From contig JAUCBJ010007696.1 of the NCBI GenBank assembly GCA_032718475.1, positions 1 through 64,000 on the forward strand: a stretch of 64,000 nt of DNA, given 5' to 3'. The DNA comes from Nemertoderma westbladi. Its lineage: Eukaryota; Xenacoelomorpha; Nemertodermatida; Nemertodermatidae. A model generated the notes under the pieces. The model saw only the letters and a program-made list of their open reading frames with translations. It was not told where the DNA came from and did not search any database. This document shows, piece after piece, positions 56,535 to 64,000 of this stretch (positions within the stretch are counted from its first letter, which is position 1; each line of letters starts with the position of its first letter). The translations under genes and the position numbers were made by a program.

Positions 56535-58783
56535 GTTTGTTTGTACAGTTGAATGCCTACTGCTATGTTACAGTTAAAGCAAATCTAGTAATTCAGTATC
56601 AACTGATAGTCTAGTAATTAATTACCGATACCGCTACTCAGTGTAGCGTGATATATATATAATATATTAGAATACCGGTATGCTTATAGTATATATATAA
56701 GTATTATTACAGACTAGGTTTGTCACAGAATACCGGTATGTAATTCCAGCACAAATATATATAAATATATAATAGGCCTATCGTGAATACCGGTATACAG
56801 CTTACACTTATAGTATATATAAGTATAATTATGGACTAGAATTAATTACAGAATACCGGTATAATTTCAGCCTAAATTTATAGAAATAAATGTAGTAAGC
56901 CTATTGTAAATACCGGTATATCAATTATTTTAGAATAATTGAATTTCTGAATTTTAGGGGTTACTTGGTTACTTTAACTTACTTTATTACCTTTATTTAA
57001 GCAATAGTCCAACTGATATTGAGACCTAATTATTGTATGGCAGGCCTACTATTTATAAATCGTTTGAGTTGATTTATAATATATATATACCCGTTTAATG
57101 GGTTTTGTCAATATTTGAAATAAATGTTATTATTTCTGGGGGGAGTCACTACACAGAAGCTGTGCGCTCTCAGTGAAGTGCTGCTTGTTGGACACTAAAA
57201 CAAATAATTCAAATTTACTTAAGTTACTTAATACTACAAATTACGTACAATTCGGGGTGAGATTACAATCTCTAAATAAACACAAAAATTACAAGTACGA
57301 ATTTTTAGGGTCATTTTACAAGAAATCTACAAACCAGCCTAACAAAGGGTTAGAATATCTGGTTATTACAACGAACAGGGTACAACGGTATTTGAAAATA
57401 ATAAGTAGTAGTAAATATACTGCGTTGTCCAGATAGGAAAAATACCACCGTCTGACGACTTATAGCCGTATCGCTATAAGTACTACGTTATGTATCACGG
57501 AGTATTCCTACCTAGAAGTTAATTACCGCGGTCTACCAGAACCAACGTGCCTATTAACCACTTTACAACACAAATACACTGCCTACACACTAATCACCTT
57601 CGGAAAGCACTGTACACTAAACCCTAAATTAGGTACAAGTACTTATACAACAAATAATCAGTAGTTAAAAATACTTGAACAGCTAAAAGAACCACGGTAT
57701 CTGCTGGAGTGACCTGGGCACAAAATCACCAGTCTTTACTTACGCCAAGCAGCCCTGATGTAGTACCGGGGTTAATTTAACTATAACGGTATATATAACA
57801 AGCACAAGGAATAAACTTGGGAATATGAATGTTGCGAATAATCGCATAAACTCTGAATAATAAATATTACGCTACGTGTACAGACTACTCAAACAAAATG
57901 CAGACCAAATACTGACAGACTACTATCAAGCCTAAACAAACTACGGTATATGCAGACTCCGAAATGGTTAGTTAGTATGCGTTCTAACCGAGTAGGACGA
58001 CTTATTCTTTCGAGGGGGTTTACCTCACAGCACTGGAAGCCCCTACGTTCCCAACTGGCACTTTATCGGACATACACTCTACACACACCGCGATCTCTTC
58101 AGACCCAACAACAGCCAGACAACAATCCAGCCTACAAATTATCTAAATAAGAAATATTACACTACCCATACAGACTACACAAACAAAGTACAGACCAAAC
58201 GCTGGCAGACTACTATCAAGCCTAAATACACTACAGTATATGCAGACTCCGAAATGGTTAGTTAGTATGCGTTCCAACCGAGTAGAACGACTTATTCTTT
58301 TGAGGGGGTTTACCTCACAGCACTGGAAGCCCCTACGTTCCTAACTAGTACTTTTTCGGACATACGCCCTACACACACTACAGTCCCTTCAGACTTAACA
58401 ACAGTCAGACAACAGTCCAGCCTACAAATTATCTGTACAATCTGCTCAGGCTTACATGCCTTCTGCTCAATATTGGCCTACAAAATAAATAAAACTTGAC
58501 AGAAATAAGTAAAATCTCAATAAAAAACCAGGGCGGGCCCTCCCTGATTTAATATTAAAGCCTACTGGTATACAATATAAAAATCGAATAATACTGCTGT
58601 ACCTGTACTGCTGTAGGTACCGGTCCGGGTGATTAGGTAGTCAGGCCTACTGGGTACCGGTTGGCCGGTACTTCAGCTTTATTGCCTACTGCAATACAGA
58701 AGCTATATCTGTTATTGTTCTTACCAGAACAATAGTAAACTGTATTTATTGCCTACACTGCAATCAGAATTAATAACTGTTAC
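56535..58783 (-). other. BEL-B leader (5' untranslated region)
   Basis: 2.25 kb related to the BEL-A leader, including the tandem duplication (anchor AGACTCCGAAATGG at 57954 and 58244, period 290 bp). The part next to the 5' LTR differs from BEL-A and has no recognisable tRNA-complementary primer site. Confidence 0.7.
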
Positions 58784-60308
58784 TGTTCGCGCTTTTAAGA
58801 CCTTTGGCAGTTTAACCCGCCAAATCTATATGTCTTCTAGGTTATAAATCGACTTTAGCCTATGACAAGTATTTGACACAAATAAATCCAACATTAGCCG
58901 AAGCCAGTCTATGCGCGACCATTCACCCGCTGGATATACCCGGGAGACTGGATTCGGATGCTTTAATTTGATTGCGGTGCAGGCCTACCGTACTATTCGA
59001 TTGATCGTTAATAAAATTCCTGACAAATATCATTCACTTTCGGGAAATATTAGCAGTTCCTTTAGGACGTGGCGCTCTATCTATATAAACAGAGCTATGG
59101 CTCACACTAAACACAACGGAATGGATTATAAGTTACACATAAGGCGCATTCTTTAGGAGATGCTTTGTTACGCGGACAAGCACATACAGACTATTGCACA
59201 CCACGGCACACTGAATTGCCGATAGTCACTGATTTTAATCATATATAAAGAGAATAGCAACCGACATTTGTAGGGCCTATAAAATAGCATTCAATTCACT
59301 ACAAACCACGATAATATAAGTCGCAATTGCTATATGTAACCGGTCTCTCTAACCTTAGTGTATCAAGAAGATCGGGGTTTCTGATTGTTTATCGTTATTC
59401 TCCAAATAACAATATGTAAACAACTGATACAATTAATAATAAACAGTAAATAGCAGTAAATAATGTGCAATACAGCAGTAGGTACCGTACCGTACCGTAC
59501 CGTACCGTACCGTACCGTACCGTACCGTACCGTACCGTACCGTACCGTACCGTACCGTACCGTACCGTACCGTACCGTACCGTACCGTACCGTACCGTAC
59601 CGTACCGTACCGTACCGTACCGTACCGTACCGTACCGTACCGTACTGTACCGTACCGTACCGTACCGTACCGTACCGTACCGTACCGTACCGTACCGTAC
59701 CGTACCGTACCGTACCGTACCGTACCGTACCGTACCGTACCGTACCGTACCGTACCGTACCGTACCGTACCGTACCGTACCGTACCGTACCGTACCGTAC
59801 CGTACCGTACCGTACCGTACCGTACCGTACCGTACCGTACCGTACCGTACCGTACCGTACCGTACCGGTAACAGTTATGTGTTCTTATAATTAAAGCCGT
59901 TCTAATGTTGGAATAATTCAGAATAATTCCATAGCCGATGTTCCAGGCTCTGGAAAAACCAACACACTGAACCCTGTGAGCTGTTGCTGGTAGGTTTCAA
60001 CACAAAGAAGAAAAGCTCTCATTGGCAGAGCTCCATATTCCACAGATTCCACGAATGTCTAAATGCCGAACTATTCGGGTTTTTGCAGCCCTTAGCCAAC
60101 ACACAGGATGAATCACTCTGCTTGGTTGACCTTGCTCTGGTTGGTTGATCGAACAGAACAAAGAGGCCATACGTACAGCAAATCAGCCAATCAGCCGGTA
60201 GCTTGCATCATTTAAGTTAGGGAGTTTTTCTTTAGAGTATTTGAGCGCATTTAGGGAAACTGGATTGCGAAGCAAAAGGGCCAGTTATATCCCACAAAAG
60301 CTTTTACA
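58784..60308 (-). repeat. BEL-B 5' LTR
   Basis: 1525 bp. Same ends as the 3' LTR, longer because of the expanded CCGTA array. Confidence 0.9.
59483..59868. repeat. CCGTA pentanucleotide array in BEL-B 5' LTR
   Basis: About 77 units over 386 bp with a single interruption (CTGTA at about 59644). It is 2.5 times as long as in the partner LTR. The open frames here (repeating Tyr-Arg-Thr-Val-Pro) are only a result of the 5-bp unit. Confidence 0.93.
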
Positions 60309-60313
60309 CATTG
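60309..60313. repeat. target-site duplication of BEL-B (right)
   Basis: CATTG; compare CGTTG at 47036-47040. Confidence 0.6.
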
Positions 60314-60706
60314 CTCTGACCAGTATAGGTTGTTATAATGAGCCCTGGATTCGTAGTTGACACTTGGATTATATATCAGTGGAATTTTCCATTAACCTTT
60401 ACATTATATCGCCAATAAGGGAGATGCCTAACTTTAGGAATGTTGGTATTGGTCCGATGAAGAGGAGTTGGCTCATATGATGATTTGATTGGATGCCCCT
60501 ATATTGGACAGGTTGGAAATCATTACACAACGTATTTGGGACAGGTAGGAATAATAGAAAGCAGCATATAATGACGAGAGCAATATATGAGATAGAGGTT
60601 ACACATTTAACCTGATAACAACCATTACGATCAGAGAAAACATGCCTCATATTAACAAACATCCCCACTCCCTATCACTATTCTACTACTAACAGTTAAA
60701 CAAAAC

Positions 60707-60748
<42 letters not shown>

Positions 60749-60948
60749 TATACTACTAACGTTAATAACCCCCACCCCTCACCCTCTATCACTATGTCTA
60801 CTACTAACCATTAAACACCCCCCCCCCCCCCCTCACCCCACCACAAGGTCTACTACTAACCACTAACGGGTAGTTGTGCGTGGTTGAACCGCAGTGACTC
60901 ATCCTCAGAGGATGTGGTGATTGGCGGGTTGACGCCTGTTGCATTATA
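60314..60948. other. intergenic with poly-C minisatellite
   Basis: Runs of 41 C (60708-60748) and 15 C (60818-60832) lie inside a degenerate tandem array built on CTACTACTAAC plus a C run (60680-60865). A minus-strand open frame at 60668-60399 with one hydrophobic segment has no recognised family and is not called a gene. Confidence 0.55.
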
Positions 60949-61262
60949 TATTCATTTTTAAAAAAGTTATGTTCTAGAACAGATATATTTTGTTATAGAC
61001 TGATAGAACATTTTATAGAAAAAAATCTGGATTGTATTTAAAAGGCATGGAATCGTTCTAAAACGTGTTTAAAATCAATATAAAAAATTGTGAAAAAAAA
61101 ATATTGTGAATAAATTTAAAATTTTGAAAATTTTTTTTATTGATTTTAAACACGTTTTAAAACGATTCCATGCGTTTTAAATAGAATCTAGATTTTTTTC
61201 GAAAAAATGTTCTAGAACCAAAAATATTCGTTCTAGAGCATGATTTTTTCTTAAAATGAATA
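60949..61262. mobile_element. foldback/MITE-like element, 314 bp
   Basis: The two halves are imperfect inverted repeats of about 130-140 bp around an AT-rich centre (about 61088-61135). Matching phrases: TATTCATTTT...TTCTAGAAC on the left against the complement of GTTCTAGAGC...AAAATGAATA on the right, and GGCATGGAATCGTT against AACGATTCCATGCG. TA lies at both ends. Such structure is typical of a miniature inverted-repeat transposon; no coding capacity. Confidence 0.8.
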
Positions 61263-61868
61263 GCTAACATGTTCTGGAACATTTTCTATACAAATAGTAA
61301 TAAAAACTACCTACTACAAAATATTTATAGAGGGAAGTAGGTTGTCGGAATCAGTGTTGAAATTACTAGCTAAACCTACCTAAAACACTACAGCACTAGC
61401 TACCATAAAATTTAGTATTTTGCTTAACGAAGAAATTTCAATTACGACCGTTGACCAAATTGCAGCAAATGAAAATTTATAGAACTCTCCCCATATCAAA
61501 ATAGTGTAAAAACACTGGCCTCTTTTTTTAAGGCCAAATCAACAACATGTTAGGCTGTATATATAGTAGGCAAGGACAACTATACTACGTAGTAGAGTTG
61601 TCCTTGATAGTACAGTAGTAGGCCATGATCAGACCGGCTTTATAACAGTCTGACAGTCCAGGAGTCAGACAGCGGCCACTCCTGCACTCGGTAGCTGCAG
61701 TGTAGCAGTCAGGCAGTAGCGTGTACTGTACAGGTGACAGGTGCAGAGGTGTACTGCTACTGCTGTACCGTACCGGCTGACCGGTGCATACCGTACAGCC
61801 GTACATTATTTAAGTATTTATTTACTGTTACTTCTGTCAGTCTGTCTGTACTTGTTCAATACTGCAAT
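61263..61868. other. upstream region of the SR-protein gene
   Basis: Should contain promoter and 5' UTR of the gene starting at 61869. Apart from a near-palindrome (61571-61606) and repeated GTACTGTAC/ACCGGT phrases near the start codon, I see nothing definite. Confidence 0.45.
61571..61606. promoter_or_regulatory. 36-bp near-perfect palindrome upstream of the SR gene
   Basis: Arms CAAGGACAACT and AGTTGTCCTTG enclose the perfect palindrome CTACTACGTAGTAG-like centre; only two of 36 positions break the symmetry. It lies 263 bp before the ATG. It could be a regulatory site for a dimeric factor or the relic of a small inverted repeat. Confidence 0.45.
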
Positions 61869-61988
61869 ATGCCACGAATATACTGTGGTCATCTCCCTCC
61901 CGATGTCAGAGAAAGAGATCTAGATAAAACCTTCCGTTGTTTTGGGAGGATTCGTGATATTATTGTAAAGAATGGATTTGCTTTTGTG
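61869..61988 (+). CDS. first coding exon of an SR-type splicing factor (RRM)
   Basis: 120 bp, 40 codons, ending with a strong donor GTG/GTAAGT in phase 0. The peptide MPRIYCGHLPPDVRERDLDK continues FRCFGRIRDIIVKNGFAFV. RNP2 is IYCGHL, and the exon ends at the start of RNP1 (GFAFV). The combination V-R-E-R-D-L, G-R-x-R-D-I and K-N-G-F/Y-x-F-V is that of the first RRM of the SRSF4/5/6 (B52/SRp55) group, which bind exonic enhancers and promote splice-site choice in the nucleus. Family members usually place an intron near this point. The second half of the RRM, the pseudo-RRM and the RS domain are not seen before the window ends. The ATG is preferred because RRM1 of this group starts within a few residues of the N-terminus. 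A retained pseudo-exon fragment cannot be excluded. Confidence 0.75.
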
Positions 61989-62695
61989 GTAAGTCAGTAC
62001 CGGTACTGCATAACGGCTGCTCCATGCCATAAACCTAGTACCGGTACGGTAACTGAAATGTTTTGAAAATTGTGATTTTTCGCCCTACTGCCCTAAATGG
62101 CGTTTTCGTGGGTGGGCATAGAATTCAGCTGGCACAATCTTAAAGCCGTATCTGCAACCGGTGCTGATATATTACTATCCAGCCAGCTATCTACTATGCA
62201 ATTCGAACTAACAATTCATACCCATTTTCCTCACTCAAAACACAGCAACTGCAAAATAATGCTAGTTATTGAGTTACTCAGTTACTGGGCTGCCAGGCTG
62301 CTGGGTTTTTAAAATGTATCAACTGAATGTAATCACTCGATTTTATTGTTGCAACGGTTGCAAAACCCAGTTTGTTGAAATATATGTTATATTCCCTTTC
62401 CCAAAATGTAGCAACTGCAATGCTGCAATGGGTTGCAGTTACTAGGTTTTGGTAAGTAGTTACTGGATTTTGGGAGCACAATACACAGCAATATCTGAAT
62501 TGTGGTGAAGGTACTACAGTCAGACAGTACTAGGTTTTGGAAAAGTTTTCCCTGTTTAAATTTTGCAGAGTTTGATTTCCCAATACCTAGTAACTGTTAA
62601 GTTGCTGTTATTTTATTGTTCCAAAAATGTAATTCTAGAATGATTGAGTGGAGGGGTATTTAAATTGATCAATTAGTGTGATTTCATTATGTTCA
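61989..62695 (+). other. first intron of the SR-protein gene
   Basis: Several repeats of TAGTTACTGGG/GCAACTGC-like phrases (62210-62600) suggest a degenerate tandem structure. No exon was recognised. Confidence 0.4.
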
Positions 62696-62704
62696 GTTAT
62701 TCAT
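62696..62704. repeat. target-site duplication, left
   Basis: GTTATTCAT, identical to 63728-63736. Confidence 0.85.
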
Positions 62705-63727
62705 GGGTCGTACTAAATACTACAAAAAGCACAAAACAAGCACAAAAAAGCACAAAAAAGTAAAAAAAAAAGCACAAAAAAGTAAAAAAAAAAAAGCACA
62801 AAAAAACATTCTCACATCAAGAGACATGGGGGGGGGGGCGAAAATATGAGAGATATTGTTACAGACACACCCCCCCCCCCCCCCCCCCCACATACGAAGG
62901 TAACCCATACGCCTATATGATTGATTAATTTGCAACGTTCTGACCTACAGCAGTGGTTAAACCCAGGCAGGAACTGTGTTTCCAACAGACGCAGATATCG
63001 TAACCAAGGCAGTTCCGACCTAAGCGAGATTCTTGCAAGTATGACTATGACTAATATCATCATACTTGTCCTCAGACGTTATCAATCGCCCACTCGAGAG
63101 GTTCGGGAAGACCGTGATGTGATAATTGTACAGTATGTCGATTTATCGGTGAATAAAGGCATTCCAATAACAGAATAATCGCGATTTCGGTCAACACTGA
63201 CATATCCAGTTTACAAGCGCCTATGCTGCGTCGCTACATCTCCCACATCGCTACATCGTTACAAGTAATTAACCAGAACGCTGATAAGTTGACATAATGT
63301 GACAATAACAAAGTCTATTACAGTATTATAAGTTCTATCCTGATATTTGAATTGAACCATCTTTACATTCTGACATTAGCCTGATATTGCACTAGGGTGC
63401 TCATGGTAGGGCTGTACCTGTAAGTGCTCGTGCTGGTACTCACTCACTGGCAGCTATATGACATGAAAGAATACTGGACATGTGATTATCCTTCCGGTAG
63501 CCTAGACACTACTGCACTACATGATATTGCTTCTATCATCTGTTCTATTACAAGCTCAATAAACAGCTATCAGTTTGATTTTTTGTCCTTTTTTTTACTT
63601 TTTTGTGCTTTTTTGTGCTTTTTTTTTACCTTTTTTGTGCTTTTTTGTGCTTTTTTTTGTGCTTTTCTTGATTTTTTTGTGCTTTTTTGTGCTTGTTTTG
63701 TGCTTTTTGTAGTATTTAGTAGGACCC
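62705..63727. mobile_element. 1023-bp non-autonomous DNA transposon with inverted termini
   Basis: The left end GGGTCGTACTAAATACTACA and the right end, the complement of GGGTCCTACTAAATACTACA, form terminal inverted repeats that continue inward as arrays of AAAAAGCACA for 100-140 bp. Flanks are a perfect 9-bp duplication, GTTATTCAT (62696-62704 and 63728-63736). Nine-base duplications are typical of Mutator-like elements and also occur in Merlin; the assignment is open. Inside are a G run, a 20-C run and a short frame of unknown nature (62921-63178), but no transposase. Confidence 0.85.
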
Positions 63728-63736
63728 GTTATTCAT
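63728..63736. repeat. target-site duplication, right
   Basis: GTTATTCAT, identical to 62696-62704. Confidence 0.85.
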
Positions 63737-64000
63737 TGCAGCATTGACCCTTGGACAAACTGCAAACTACTGCCACATTGAACTATAGGCCTACAGGAAA
63801 ATTCTCCGTGATGGCCTTCACATTAGTTTTGCAAGCCAAATTCGGATAAAAGTGGATTTTGTTTGGAAACCGATCTAAATGAAAGACCCTTGGATGAACA
63901 AACTACAAAAGAATATAGACGTCACTTATATATGGCATCTCTAGCTCACAATGAATATAGGCCTACCAAAGACACTAACAACTAACATCCAATCTAAACA

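Larger units (their letters stand above)
47041..60308 (-). mobile_element. BEL/Pao element BEL-B, non-autonomous
   Basis: A minus-strand element of 13.3 kb, related to BEL-A throughout the leader, gag and 3' region. It has its own LTR pair (1295 and 1525 bp), a 1650-codon uninterrupted ORF and no RT, RNase H catalytic part or integrase core. The LTRs differ at a dozen or so positions outside the CCGTA array, so BEL-B is older than BEL-A, yet its ORF is intact. It must have depended on enzymes from another element to transpose in this form, or been deleted after insertion. Confidence 0.9.

Noticed and set aside
59463-59894. Open frames encoding Tyr-Arg-Thr-Val-Pro repeats
   Set aside because: They are a by-product of the CCGTA pentanucleotide array inside an LTR; the same holds at 47720-47917.
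60399-60668. 89-codon minus-strand frame with one hydrophobic segment
   Set aside because: No family resemblance, no clear splice sites, no coding support.
61989-64000. Second exon of the SR-protein gene
   Set aside because: No segment with the expected RNP1 continuation and acceptor could be found; the candidate acceptor near 63076 leads to an unrelated peptide within the transposon.

Overview
The window is nuclear DNA of an animal, most likely a marine invertebrate. The evidence is GT-AG introns, phase 1-1 calcium-binding EGF exons, RTE-type LINEs, BEL/Pao LTR retrotransposons (a superfamily known from metazoans) and a pogo/Tigger transposase relic. There is no bacterial-style gene organisation, and I recognise no tRNA, rRNA or CRISPR. 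The species cannot be fixed from the sequence. Two host genes are partly present; nearly everything else is mobile or satellite DNA.

Region 1 (1-16.4 kb): a host gene on the minus strand. I assembled five exons by reading splice sites and phase: a signal peptide with a PAN/apple-like module (16416-16143), a second PAN-like module (14710-14435), a Cys-rich module (14340-14212) and two tandem calcium-binding EGF exons (2565-2425, 1180-1040). Every junction is phase 1, and the joined codons give the expected Cys or Asp. The intron between exons 3 and 4 is 11.6 kb. It holds three RTE LINE copies (two form a 1.65 kb inverted repeat), a 44-unit 39-bp minisatellite and satellite-like direct repeats. 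A further internally rearranged RTE copy lies in the first intron.

Region 2 (17.5-34.3 kb): a 26/31-bp minisatellite, then BEL-A (19029-34303, minus strand). BEL-A is a young 15.3 kb BEL/Pao element. Its 1234-bp LTRs differ at one position that I could find, and it has a 5-bp target duplication. The RT, RNase H and integrase motifs are all present, but two in-frame stop codons interrupt gag-pol.

Region 3 (34.3-47 kb): a frameshifted pogo/Tigger transposase runs in frame into a GC-rich, decayed BEL/Pao element (element C, plus strand). Element C keeps gag, zinc knuckle, a damaged protease and the integrase C-terminus, has lost RT/RNase H/integrase core, and carries poly-G tracts in its coding region. 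Downstream is a decayed ORF group of unknown function.

Region 4 (47.0-60.3 kb): BEL-B (minus strand), a relative of BEL-A with one uninterrupted 1650-codon ORF. Two in-frame deletions remove RT/RNase H and the integrase core, so it looks like a gag-protease non-autonomous partner. Its LTRs contain a CCGTA pentanucleotide array that differs greatly in length between the two ends.

Region 5 (60.3-64 kb): poly-C arrays, a 314-bp foldback element, a 36-bp near-palindrome, the first coding exon of an SR-type splicing factor (RRM, plus strand) and a 1023-bp non-autonomous DNA transposon with terminal inverted repeats and a perfect 9-bp target duplication.
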